Below, one piece after another: positions 46,178-54,769 of a stretch of DNA of 64,000 bases; the stretch's first letter is position 1, and every line of letters begins with the position of its first letter. The notes beneath the pieces are model-generated. The model did no database searches, had not been told where the DNA came from, and saw only the letters and a program-made list of their open reading frames with translations. The stretch comes from Streptomyces griseiscabiei (GTDB lineage Bacteria; Actinomycetota; Actinomycetes; Streptomycetales; Streptomycetaceae): assembly GCF_020010925.1 (NCBI RefSeq), contig NZ_JAGJBZ010000001.1, forward strand, positions 2,896,001-2,960,000, given 5' to 3'. Both the position numbers and the translations under genes were made by a program.

Positions 46178-47643
46178 GGCTGGACGTTCGCAGGCCAGGG
46201 GGCTCCTGTCGAACCGTTTACGGCCTCCTTCAGCCGTCGTACGCCCTCCACGATCTCCCCCGCTCCCGCGACCCCGGCGAAGCTCAACCGCAGGTGCCCG
46301 GCCGGGGGTTCGGCGCTGAAGTAGGGGCGCCCGGGGGTGACGGCGACGCCCGCGCGGAGGGCGGCGGCGACCAGCGAGGGCTCTCCTCCGATGCCGTCCG
46401 GCAGGCGCAGCCACAGGTGGTAGCCGCCGGAGGGGATGTGGGGCAGGGCGAGTTCGGGCAGGCGCAGTCGCAGCTCGGTCGTGAGGGTGTCCCGGCGGTT
46501 CTTCAACTCCCTGGACACCGAACGGAGATGGCGGGGCCAGGCGGGAGAGCCGACCAGTTCGAGGGCGGCCTCCTGAAGAGGGCGCGGCACGAAGAAGGTG
46601 TCGACGACCTGGATGGCGCGCAGCCGTTCCAGCACCGGCCCGCGCGCGGCCAGGGCGCCGACCCGGAAGCTGGGCGAGGTCGCCTTGGTCAGCGAGGAGA
46701 CATGGACGACCACTCCGTCGGGGTCGTCCGCCGCCAGCGGCCTGGGCAGGGGGCCGGCGTCCTCGTGCACGAGCCGGCGCACGAAGTCGTCCTCGACGAC
46801 GAAGGCCCCCGCCTCCCGCGCGATCCGCAGCACCTCGCCCCGGCGGTCGGCGGACAGGACGGCGCCGGTGGGGTTCTGGAACAGCGGCTGGCAGACGAGG
46901 ACTCGGGCGCCGGACGCCTTGAACGCGTCGGCGAGCAGGGCGGGCCGTACCCCGTCCGCGTCCACCGGCACCGGGACGGGCCGCAGCCCGGCCGCCCGCG
47001 CGATCGCCAGCATGCCCGGATAGGTCGGCGACTCGACCAGCACGGGCGCCCCGGGCGGCGCGAGCGCGCGCAGGGCGGTGGTCAGCGCGGACTGGCCGCC
47101 CGCCGCGACGATCACCTCGGCCGCGGTGATCGCCCCGCCGATGCTCCGGGCGAACCACTCGCGCAGTTCCGGCACGCCCTCGACCGGTGGTCTCGCCCAC
47201 ACGCCGGGACGCCGCCCGGCCCTCGACAGGGCCGCGCCCATCGCCTGTTCCGGCTGGAGCGAGGGGTGCAGATAGCCGCCGTTGAACTCGATCACGCCGG
47301 GTGGCGGGGAGGCCAGCGAGACCAGCACCCCGGAGGCGTCCACCGTGCGGGGCGAGGGCTCGGCGCTGCCGTCCGCGCTCAGCGCGACCTCCTGCCAGGA
47401 GGTGTCCCCCACGACCGCCGTCCCGCTCTCGCGCGGCCGGGCCCGGAAGGCGCCCGCGCCCGGCCGGGTCACCACGAGCCCCTCGGCGGCGAGGTGCGCC
47501 AGGGCCCGCGAGACCGTCACCGGGCTCACCCGGAAGCGCTCGACCAGAGCCCGACTCGACGGCAGTTTTCCACCGGGAGAGTAGCGGTCCAGCTCCTTCC
47601 GCAGGTGTTCCACCAGTTCCGCGACACTGCTACGCTCGTGCAT
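46174..47643 (-). CDS. MocR-type GntR/aminotransferase regulator
   Basis: 489 residues from ATG 47643 (MHERSSVAELVEHLRKELDR). N-terminal GntR winged helix (SPGGKLPSSRALVERFRVSPVTVSRALAHLAAEGLV) and C-terminal fold-type-I aminotransferase with PLP Lys in VVHVSSLTKATSPSFRVG and PVLVESPTYPG. MocR proteins usually sense PLP or an amino acid. The gene is head-to-head with the EamA exporter: the two ATGs overlap, and a 9-bp inverted repeat (47629-47659) spans both starts. The start has no SD, so is probably leaderless. Confidence 0.9.
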   Translation of the reverse strand: MHERSSVAELVEHLRKELDRYSPGGKLPSSRALVERFRVSPVTVSRALAHLAAEGLVVTRPGAGAFRARPRESGTAVVGDTSWQEVALSADGSAEPSPRTVDASGVLVSLASPPPGVIEFNGGYLHPSLQPEQAMGAALSRAGRRPGVWARPPVEGVPELREWFARSIGGAITAAEVIVAAGGQSALTTALRALAPPGAPVLVESPTYPGMLAIARAAGLRPVPVPVDADGVRPALLADAFKASGARVLVCQPLFQNPTGAVLSADRRGEVLRIAREAGAFVVEDDFVRRLVHEDAGPLPRPLAADDPDGVVVHVSSLTKATSPSFRVGALAARGPVLERLRAIQVVDTFFVPRPLQEAALELVGSPAWPRHLRSVSRELKNRRDTLTTELRLRLPELALPHIPSGGYHLWLRLPDGIGGEPSLVAAALRAGVAVTPGRPYFSAEPPAGHLRLSFAGVAGAGEIVEGVRRLKEAVNGSTGAPWPANVQP

Positions 47644-47659
47644 GAGAGCAGAGAGTAGC
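47629..47659. promoter_or_regulatory. Shared operator/promoter over overlapping divergent starts
   Basis: GCTACGCTC ... GAGAGTAGC, 8/9 matched arms with 13-nt spacing centred on CATG, the shared start codons (plus 47642, minus 47643). TACGCT (plus) and TACTCT (minus) in the arms are plausible -10 boxes. Confidence 0.65.
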
Positions 47660-48586
47660 GCTATCACGCGGGATTCAGTAGCGGTCCCGGCCAGGGTCAC
47701 CGAGGCCGGCGCGTCCGGGCCGCACCGCGCCCGCACCGGCGGCACCCTGCAGGCCGCCCTCGGGGTCATCGCCTTCTCCCTCACCTTCCCGGCCACCGCC
47801 TGGGGTCTGGAGAGCTTCGGCCCCTGGTCGCTGGTCGCCGTGCGCAGCGTCCTCGCGGCCGTCATCGCGGGCGGCTGTCTGCTGGCCCTCGGGGTGCGAC
47901 CGCCGGGCCGCCGGCACTGGGCGGGGCTCGCGGTCGTGGCCGCCGGAGTGGTCGTCGGCTTTCCCCTGCTGACCACGCTCGCGCTGCGGACCTCGACCAC
48001 CGCGCACGCCGCCGTCGTGGTCGGTCTGCTCCCGCTGACGACCGCCCTGTTCTCGGCGCTGCGCATGGGCACCCGCCCCTCGCGCACCTTCTGGGCCGCC
48101 GCCCTCGCCGGGGCCGCCGCCGTCCTCGCGTTCACCGTGGCGCAGAGCGGCGGCGCGCTCACCGCGGCCGACCTCTATCTCTTCGGCGCCCTGCTGGTGT
48201 GCGCGGCCGGCTACACCGAGGGCGGCCGGCTGGCCCGGGTGATGCCCGGCTGGCAGGTCATCGGCTGGGCCCTGGTGCTCTGTCTGCCGCTGACCCTGCC
48301 GGGCGCGCTGCTGGCCCTGTCGTACGAACCGGTCCGGCTGACCGCGCACGGTGTGGCCGGGCTGCTGTGGGTGGCGGCCGGGTCCCAGTTCCTGGGGCTG
48401 GTCGTCTGGTACCGGGGCATGGCGGCGATCGGCATACCGAAGGCCAGCCAGTTGCAGCTGGCGCAGCCGCTGCTCACACTGGTGTGGTCGGTGCTGCTCC
48501 TCGGTGAGCAGCTCACCCCGGCCGCGCCCCTGACGGCCGCCGCCGTGCTGGTCTGTATCGCGGTCACCCAGCGCTCCTCCGCCTGA
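47642..48586 (+). CDS. EamA/DMT-family transporter
   Basis: 314 residues, MRAESSAITRDSVAVPARV then ten transmembrane helices with two EamA repeats (LGVIAFSLTFPATAWGLESFG, ALVLCLPLTLPGALLAL, SQLQLAQPLLTLVWSVLLLGE). Drug/metabolite exporter, substrate unknown. ATG overlaps the divergent MocR ATG by 2 bases; no SD, so likely leaderless. Probably controlled by that MocR protein. Confidence 0.9.
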   Translation: MRAESSAITRDSVAVPARVTEAGASGPHRARTGGTLQAALGVIAFSLTFPATAWGLESFGPWSLVAVRSVLAAVIAGGCLLALGVRPPGRRHWAGLAVVAAGVVVGFPLLTTLALRTSTTAHAAVVVGLLPLTTALFSALRMGTRPSRTFWAAALAGAAAVLAFTVAQSGGALTAADLYLFGALLVCAAGYTEGGRLARVMPGWQVIGWALVLCLPLTLPGALLALSYEPVRLTAHGVAGLLWVAAGSQFLGLVVWYRGMAAIGIPKASQLQLAQPLLTLVWSVLLLGEQLTPAAPLTAAAVLVCIAVTQRSSA

Positions 48587-48686
48587 GGACGCCGGAGAAC
48601 CCGTACGCACACCGGTCCAACCGGCGCCGCCCGCAATAGACTGCGGTCACGGACCGCCACTCCCGTGCGAGACGAGGAGGCCCCCG

Positions 48687-48884
48687 ATGCAGGCAGCTGT
48701 AGGCGACACCCTGCTGGTGCACGGCAGGACCGTCGGGCACCACGACCGGACCGCGGAGGTCCTGGAGGTGCTCGGCCAGAACGGGAACCCGCCCTACCGG
48801 GTCAGGTTCGAGGACGACGGTCATGAGGCGCTGATGTCCCCCGGCCCGGACACGGTCGTCCGCCACCCCGGGGACCCGAGGTAG
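48687..48884 (+). CDS. DUF1918 protein
   Basis: 65 residues, MQAAVGDTLLVHGRTVGHHDR..., the whole length matching the DUF1918 pattern (GDTLLVHGRTVGxxDRxAEVLEVxGxNGxPPYxVRFEDGHExLxxPGPDxVV). A small SH3-like protein common in actinobacteria, function unknown. GAGGAGG at 7-13 nt before the ATG. Confidence 0.92.
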   Translation: MQAAVGDTLLVHGRTVGHHDRTAEVLEVLGQNGNPPYRVRFEDDGHEALMSPGPDTVVRHPGDPR

Positions 48885-48931
48885 CCGACCCGCGTCCGTC
48901 ACCCCGGTCCCGCCGGTTCACCCCGGCCCCG

Positions 48932-49245
48932 TCAGCGCGGTGGTTCCGCCGGCCGCCGGTAGTGGTCGGCGACCACGCGTGCCATCGCGCCGATCCGGTC
49001 GAGCCCGACCTCCTTGGCCGAGAAGAACACGTGTCCGCGTACCTCCGGGACGTCCCGGGCCAGGGTGAGGTGCTTCGACAGCTCGGCCGGGTCCTGCCAG
49101 GCCGCGGGCTGCGCCGGGTCGCCCGCCTTGTACAGGGCCTCCCCGAGGTACAGCCGTGTCCCGCTGTCCCGCGCGGTCTCCGCCCACCAGGACAGCAGCT
49201 TCGCGTAGTCGGCGGCGGCGAAGCCGATGATCCAGTACAGCTGCG
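48932..49245 (-). pseudogene. Truncated C-terminal remnant of family-10 glycosylhydrolase-like gene
   Basis: About 103 codons still in frame from QLYWIIGFAAADYAKLLSW to YRRPAEPPR and a stop, with no start or N-terminal ~310 residues. It matches the C-terminus of the intact gene at 53317; the stretch 49093-49230 and its counterpart differ by only one base in ~138 bp, while the 3' end differs more. Abuts the IS630 remnant. Confidence 0.85.
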
Positions 49246-49545
49246 GGCAGAAGTCTCACGTCAGCCCGGTCACCCCGGGGGGGGCTCTCACGGAAGTCGG
49301 TCGGCACGCCGTGGCGGGAACCAGGTCCGGGGTGGTGTGCGGGGAGAGGTTGTCCGGCACGATAGGGACTTCCTGGCCGGCGCACGGCTTCACCGCCTTC
49401 TCCAGGAAGGCCAGGAAGGTCGCGCCGTTCCGGTTCGGACTGCACGCGCCGAACACCGCGCCGGCGGCGAACGGGTTCGTGCTGCCGTGCCGCACGTGGT
49501 CGTGGGTGCGGGATCGCTCCTGGTTCCACCCATGGTGTACGGGTC
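49246..49545 (-). pseudogene. IS630-family transposase fragment
   Basis: The minus strand reads THDHVRHGSTNPFAAG, AVFGACSPNRNGATFLAFLEKAV and EVPIVPDNLSPHTTPD, recognisable as part of an IS630-type DDE transposase (middle domain, second Asp in the DNLSPHT motif). Both ends are lost and the frame is interrupted near 49545. No inverted repeats seen. Confidence 0.65.
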
Positions 49546-49651
49546 CTGAGCGTCGTGTGAACCGGGCGCTCTCGGGAAACTGACCGAGCGCGGGTCGAGA
49601 TCACGGTCGGTGATGTCGAGGGTGACCTGCGACAGCGAACAGTCACGCAGG

Positions 49652-52525
49652 TCAGCACATGACCGTCGGCTTTCCGTGGGCGAGATGGCGGAGGATCTTG
49701 GCGCGCAGCCGGGCTGCCTTCGGGTGGCCGAGTTCGTCGAAGATGGTCAGCGCCCGTGTCCAGGCTTCGTGGGCGGCTGTGGGCTCGGAGGCGGTGTGGT
49801 GGGTGTCGCCGACGTCGGCGAAACTGGTGGCCTCGTGGTATCTGTCGCCGGTCTCGCGGAACAGGTCGAGAGCTTTCCGATAGCAGCCGATCGCTTGCCG
49901 GCACTGGCCGAGATGGTGGTGGACGTAGCCAAGGGCGTCCCAGGAGTACGCCTGACCGTCGAGATCCATGATCTCCTCGGCCAGCGCGAGGGCCTGCCGA
50001 CCATGGGTGAGGGCCTGTCGGCGTTCGCCGAGCCTGGCGTGATACCGGCCGATGTGGTTGAGGGCGATGACCTGTCCGCCACGGTTGTGCACGGCCCGGT
50101 AGTGCACGAGGGCCTGGTGCGCGTGACCGAGTGCGTCCCGGAAGCGGCCGTGGTGCAGGGAGATCCGGCCGAGTTCCTGGTGGATACGGGCCTGGCCGGC
50201 GGGGTCTGCGAGTTCACTGAACAGGTCCAGCGCGAGCGCGTACTGGGTATGTGCAGCGTCCGGGTGGCCCAGCCTGGTGTGGATGAATCCGAGAGCACGA
50301 TGGGAGTTGGCTTGACCGGCCCTGTCGTCGTGGCGCCGTGCGGCGTCCAGGGCTGTGGTGAGGGCTGCGGCCTGCGCGTGCCAGTGTCCCTGCCGGTCGA
50401 GGAAGGTGGTGAGGGCGGCGGCGAGCCGCCAGGTGTGGGCGTCGAATCCGCCAGGGGTCTGCTTGATGGCGGTGAGGAGGACGGAGCGCTCGGTGGTGAG
50501 CCAGGTAAGCGCCTGCCGGTGGTCGGTGAGTTCCTCGGCGGCGGCGCCCGGCCGTGCCGGGGCAAGGGGGATCGGGTCGCGTGTGCAGGTCAGCAGCGAG
50601 TCGGCGGAATGGGCGGTATGCAGGTAGTGGTCGAGCAGGCGATGCGTCGCGCTGCGGCGTTCGTGATCGCTGTCGTGGACGCCGACGAGTTCCGTGGCGT
50701 AGGCGCGGAGCAGGTCGTGAAAGATGTATCGGCCGGGTTTGTGTTCGGTGAGCAGGTGTCCGCGGATCAACTCGGTCACCAGGGCGCGGGTACGGGTCAG
50801 CGGCAGACCGGCCAGCGCGGCCACGGCCCGCAGGGCCGTGTCGGGGCCGGGGTGGAGGCCGAGGAGCCTGAAGAGCCGGGCGGCGTCGGTGCTCAGTGCC
50901 TGGTAGGAGGAGGAGAACACCGCCCGTAGCCGGGTTGTCGGGTCTCCGCCGTCCAGCGCGTCCAGAGGACTGCTGTCCTCCTGGAGTTCCTCGGCGAAAA
51001 CGGTGAGCGCGACATCGGGGTGGGCGGCGGCGCGGGCGGCCACGATCGCCAGCGCCAGCGGCAACCCTGCGCACCGGGCGATGATCTGATCCGCGGCGGC
51101 GGATTCGCCGGCCGTTCGGCGAACGCCGAGGCGGCTGGTCAGCAGATCCCGTGCTTCGGCCGGGGCGAGCAGGTCCAGGGCCAGCGCCTGTGCGTTTTCC
51201 GCCACGGCCAGGCCGGTGAGCCGGTCACGGCTGGTCACCAGTGCCAGACAGCCGCGTGCGCCGGGCAGCAGCGGGCGCACCTGCTGGACGTCACGGGCGT
51301 TGTCGAGCAGCACGAGTACCCGTCTGTCGTCCAACAGACTGCGGTAGAGACCGACCTGTGCTTCCAGGGTGGGCGGTACACGGTCTGGGGATATTCCGAA
51401 GGCGTCCAGGAACCCCCGGACCGCCTCAGCCGGGCTCACCATCGGTCCGCTGGGGTCGAACCCGCGCAGGTTCACATACAGCTGCCCGTCGGGAAAGGCT
51501 TCCCGTACCCGGTGGGCCCAGTGCACGGCAAGTGTGGACTTGCCGACCCCGGCCGTGCCCGAAACCGACGCGACGACCGCCGAAGCCGCTCGGGCGATGC
51601 CCTGTTCCTCGCCGCGCGGCGAGGGCGCGGACACGGCGGTCAGGAGGCCGTCGAGCTGGGCCATTTCGCTGAAGCGCCCGGTGAAGTCAGCTGCTGCCAG
51701 GGGAAGTTGGGCAGGACGCGGGCTCTGCCACACCGGCGTTCCGGACAGCGAGGCAGGGGTGGAGTCCTGCTGGAGGATGGCGGTCTGGATGTCCCGAAGC
51801 GCCTGGCCGGGGCCGATGCCGAGTTCGTCGGCCAGGCGGCGGTGGATTCGCCGGTAGTGATCCAGTGCCTCGGCGGGGCGTCCGCAGCGGTGCTGTGCGA
51901 GCATCAGTTGGCCGTTCACCCGTTCGTCCAACGGGTACATCGCGGCACGAGCCGACAGCTCCGGCAGCAGAGCGGCGTGGCGCCCCATGCCTAATCGCAG
52001 GTCTGCCAGGTCCAGTTGGGCCGCAAGCCGTTCCTGGTCGAGGGTGTCGCGCAGGGCGTTGATCCAGGGGGTGTCCAGGTCGGCGAAGGCCTCGGCCCGC
52101 CACAGCCTCAGCGCTTGTTCGAACAGGGATTCCGCGTGGCTTCCGTCGTTGCTGGCGCCTGCTTGTGCGACCAGGTGACGGAAGGAATGCAGGTCCACGC
52201 TCGCGGTCTCGGCGAGGGTGAGAACATAGCCGCCGGGCTGCCGCGCGATGGCCGCCTCGCTGGTGGCGTCGAGAGACCGTCTCAGCCGGGAGAGATAGCT
52301 GTGCAGAGTGGCCCTCGCCCGCTTGGGCGGGCGGTCGCCCCATATACGGTCCGCCAGCTGATCGGGCGTCACCAAGCAGTTGACGTCCACCAGGAGTACC
52401 GCCAGTACGCCACGCTGCCGAGTATGGCCCAGCATCGCGGACTGCCCGTCGATGCTGGCTTCGACGCTTCCCAGCACCCCGAATTCCACCGTCACCCTGA
52501 CCGCACTCCCCCCGAGGCCGGACAT
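49652..52525 (-). CDS. AfsR/SARP-family regulator with NB-ARC and TPR domains
   Basis: 957 residues from ATG 52525 (MSGLGGSAVRVTVEFGVLGS). Order: OmpR-like winged helix (10-105, TPDQLADRIWGDRPPKRARATLHSYLSRLRRSL), BTAD (110-255), NB-ARC ATPase with P-loop SGTAGVGKST (323-331) and VLVLLDNARDVQQVRPLLPG (Walker B), then ~8 TPR repeats to the end. Members activate secondary-metabolite or stress genes. Start is uncertain: GTGs at VRVTVEF just downstream are also possible. Divergent from a secreted lectin gene, so perhaps controls it. Lies inside the accessory patch. Confidence 0.92.
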   Translation of the reverse strand: MSGLGGSAVRVTVEFGVLGSVEASIDGQSAMLGHTRQRGVLAVLLVDVNCLVTPDQLADRIWGDRPPKRARATLHSYLSRLRRSLDATSEAAIARQPGGYVLTLAETASVDLHSFRHLVAQAGASNDGSHAESLFEQALRLWRAEAFADLDTPWINALRDTLDQERLAAQLDLADLRLGMGRHAALLPELSARAAMYPLDERVNGQLMLAQHRCGRPAEALDHYRRIHRRLADELGIGPGQALRDIQTAILQQDSTPASLSGTPVWQSPRPAQLPLAAADFTGRFSEMAQLDGLLTAVSAPSPRGEEQGIARAASAVVASVSGTAGVGKSTLAVHWAHRVREAFPDGQLYVNLRGFDPSGPMVSPAEAVRGFLDAFGISPDRVPPTLEAQVGLYRSLLDDRRVLVLLDNARDVQQVRPLLPGARGCLALVTSRDRLTGLAVAENAQALALDLLAPAEARDLLTSRLGVRRTAGESAAADQIIARCAGLPLALAIVAARAAAHPDVALTVFAEELQEDSSPLDALDGGDPTTRLRAVFSSSYQALSTDAARLFRLLGLHPGPDTALRAVAALAGLPLTRTRALVTELIRGHLLTEHKPGRYIFHDLLRAYATELVGVHDSDHERRSATHRLLDHYLHTAHSADSLLTCTRDPIPLAPARPGAAAEELTDHRQALTWLTTERSVLLTAIKQTPGGFDAHTWRLAAALTTFLDRQGHWHAQAAALTTALDAARRHDDRAGQANSHRALGFIHTRLGHPDAAHTQYALALDLFSELADPAGQARIHQELGRISLHHGRFRDALGHAHQALVHYRAVHNRGGQVIALNHIGRYHARLGERRQALTHGRQALALAEEIMDLDGQAYSWDALGYVHHHLGQCRQAIGCYRKALDLFRETGDRYHEATSFADVGDTHHTASEPTAAHEAWTRALTIFDELGHPKAARLRAKILRHLAHGKPTVMC

Positions 52526-52678
52526 CACACGTTCGTTCCTACTGCGTTCGGATCCCCGATTCAAGGATTGTCCAAGGAGTGTCCTCGGCCGGCCCGACAC
52601 ATTGATACAGCCACCACGCAAACCCGCTGCTCTGCTCGGCAGGGCACCGTGAGTACAGTCCCGGAAAGGCAGTCACTG

Positions 52679-53215
52679 ATGAACGATCGAAGAAAAATCG
52701 CCTCACGTATCGTCCTCGCACTGATCCTGGCGGCCTGCACGCTCCTGGGTTCGGTCGGGGTCGCCCAGGCCGCGTCGTCAGCCGCGCCCACCGTGCTGGC
52801 GCAGCGCGTCGTCACCATCACCCAGGCCAGCTCCAACCGGTTCCTGGACGCCCATGAGATCGAGAGTCTCGACTTCAGGGTGGTCACCCGACCGTTCCAG
52901 AACAACACCACCCAGCGTTGGCTGTTGACCGACCTGGGGAACGGTCTCTCCACGATCCAGCAGGTGAGCAACGGGCGGTACCTCGACGCCCACGAGTACT
53001 CCGGGATGGACTTCCGCGTCGTCACCCGCCCCGCGCAGGACAACGCGACCCAGGCATGGGTGATTCTTCCGTCCCTCAACGGGACGTTCACGATCCAGCA
53101 GGCCAGCAACAGCCGGTACCTCGACGCCTACGAGAACTCCGGCGACGACTTCCAGGTCGTGACCCGGCCGCGGAAGAACGCCGACCAGCAGCGCTGGCGG
53201 ATCATCAACGTCTGA
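52679..53215 (+). CDS. Secreted beta-trefoil lectin (ricin-B-like)
   Basis: 178 residues from ATG 52679 (MNDRRKIASRIVLALILAAC), GGAAAGG ~9 nt ahead. Signal peptide about 1-31 (VGVAQA/AS). Three ~45-residue units at 46-84, 91-131 and 137-176 each carry (S/N)xR(F/Y)LDA and FxVVTRP and end QxW (QRW, QAW, QRW), the ricin-B QxW signature. So it is a complete beta-trefoil, likely carbohydrate binding, without any attached enzyme. Terminated by a strong hairpin at 53249. Divergent from the AfsR-like gene. Confidence 0.85.
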   Translation: MNDRRKIASRIVLALILAACTLLGSVGVAQAASSAAPTVLAQRVVTITQASSNRFLDAHEIESLDFRVVTRPFQNNTTQRWLLTDLGNGLSTIQQVSNGRYLDAHEYSGMDFRVVTRPAQDNATQAWVILPSLNGTFTIQQASNSRYLDAYENSGDDFQVVTRPRKNADQQRWRIINV

Positions 53216-53248
53216 ACCGCACCGGTCGGCGATCTCACCCGCGCTCGG

Positions 53249-53276
53249 ACGATCTGCCGGTTCCCCGGCAGATCGT
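53249..53276. terminator. 12-bp hairpin terminator
   Basis: ACGATCTGCCGG, loop TTCC, CCGGCAGATCGT, followed by TTCGCTTG. Downstream of the lectin gene, convergent with the glycosylhydrolase-like gene. Confidence 0.85.
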
Positions 53277-53316
53277 TTCGCTTGTCCCGAGCACCCCGCA
53301 GGGGCGTGCCCCTCGA

Positions 53317-54576
53317 TCATCGGGGCGTCGGCGCCGTCCGCCGGTAGTGGTCGGCGACCACCCGGGCCATGGCCCCGATCTTGTCCTCCTCGACCTCCTT
53401 GGCCGAGAAGAACACGTGCCCCCGTGCTTCCGGATGCTCCTTGGCGAGAGTGAGGTGGCGGGACAGTTCGGCCGCGTCCTGCCAGGCCGCGGGCTGCGCC
53501 GGGTCGCCCGCCTTGTACAGGGCCTCCCCGAGGTACAGCCGTGTCCCGCTGTCCCGCGCGGTCTCCGCCCACCAGGTCAGCAGCTTCGCGTAGTCGGCGG
53601 CGGCGAAGCCGATGTTCCAGTACAGCTGCGGCACGATGTAGTCGATCCAGTTCTCCTGGACCCATTTCCGGGTGTCCGCGTGCAGATCGTCGTACGTCTG
53701 CACGCCGGCCCGGGTGTCCGAGCCGGCCGCGTCCGTCGTGGCGTTGCGCCACACCCCGAACGGGCTGATCCCGAACTGCGTGCCGGGGCGGACGGCCTTG
53801 ATCTGGGCCGCCGTCTCCCGCACCAGCCGGTCGATGTTGTCGCGCCGCCAGGCCGCCCGGTTGGGGAAGCCCCCGCCGTACGCGTCGTACGCCGCGTCGT
53901 CGTCGAAGACCTGGCCGGCCACCGGGTACGGGTAGAAGTAGTCGTCGAAGTGCACGGCGTCGACGGCGTACTTCCGTACGGCGTCGAGCATGGCCTTCTC
54001 CACGAAGGCGCGGACGGCGGGGATGCCGGGGTTGTAGTAGAGCTTGCCGCCGTAGGGGACGACCCAGTCGGGGTGCACCCGGGCCGGGTGCGAGGCGACG
54101 AGCCGGCTCGGGTCGGTGTGGACGGCGACCCGGTACGGGTTGAACCAGGCGTGCAGTTCGAGTCCCCGGGCGTGGGCCTCCTCGACCGCCGTGCCCAGCG
54201 GGTCCCAGCCGGGGTCCTTGCCCTGGGTGCCGGTGAGGACCTGCGACCAGGGCTCGTACGGGGAGGGCCAGAGCGCGTCGGCGGTGGGGCGGACCTGGAA
54301 GATCACCGCGTTGAGCCGGCGCTCCACGGCGGTGTCGAGGTGGACGCGGAGTTCGGCGAGCTGTTGGGCGGCGGTGAGGCCGGGTGCGGAGGGCCAGTCC
54401 CGGTTGACGACGGTGGCCAGCCACATGCCGCGCAGTTCGCCCTCGGCGGCCCGGCGGCGGGGGCCCGGGTCCCCGCCGGCGATGGCGGTGCCCGCCGCCA
54501 CCCCGCCGGCCGCCACGAGGGTCGCCGCCGCGGTCGCCCAGAACGCCCGTCGTGACATCCGTGGCCTGCGATGCAT
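53317..54576 (-). CDS. Family-10-like glycosylhydrolase (GHL10), Tat/Sec exported
   Basis: 419 residues from ATG 54576 (MHRRPRMSRRAFWATAAATL), GGAGG 8 nt ahead. Signal with MSRRAF twin-Arg (RRAFWATAAATLVAAGGVAAG). The body is a TIM-barrel of the GHL10 family: ELRGMWLATVVNRDWPSAPG, RRLNAVIFQVRPTADALWPS, LHAWFNPYR, AVHFDDYFYPYP, GISPFGVWRN and PQLYWNIGFAAADY. Such enzymes probably act on cell-envelope or environmental glycans. A truncated second copy lies at 48932, so this gene's 3' end has been duplicated around the accessory patch. Confidence 0.88.
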   Translation of the reverse strand: MHRRPRMSRRAFWATAAATLVAAGGVAAGTAIAGGDPGPRRRAAEGELRGMWLATVVNRDWPSAPGLTAAQQLAELRVHLDTAVERRLNAVIFQVRPTADALWPSPYEPWSQVLTGTQGKDPGWDPLGTAVEEAHARGLELHAWFNPYRVAVHTDPSRLVASHPARVHPDWVVPYGGKLYYNPGIPAVRAFVEKAMLDAVRKYAVDAVHFDDYFYPYPVAGQVFDDDAAYDAYGGGFPNRAAWRRDNIDRLVRETAAQIKAVRPGTQFGISPFGVWRNATTDAAGSDTRAGVQTYDDLHADTRKWVQENWIDYIVPQLYWNIGFAAADYAKLLTWWAETARDSGTRLYLGEALYKAGDPAQPAAWQDAAELSRHLTLAKEHPEARGHVFFSAKEVEEDKIGAMARVVADHYRRTAPTPR

Positions 54577-54769
54577 CCTTCTACCTCCGCGTACCGCGTC
54601 CCGCGGGTCCGCTCCGTCGCGGACCGGTCCGTCGCGGGCCGTTCCCGGATCCAGCCTTCCATGTGACACCCGGAATACTGATCAGTAGACGTCGCGGGTA
54701 ACGTGCGGGTTTGGCGCAGGCCCACACCCCGGGTATCTGCCAGGCACGTAGACCAGTGAAAGGGACGAT

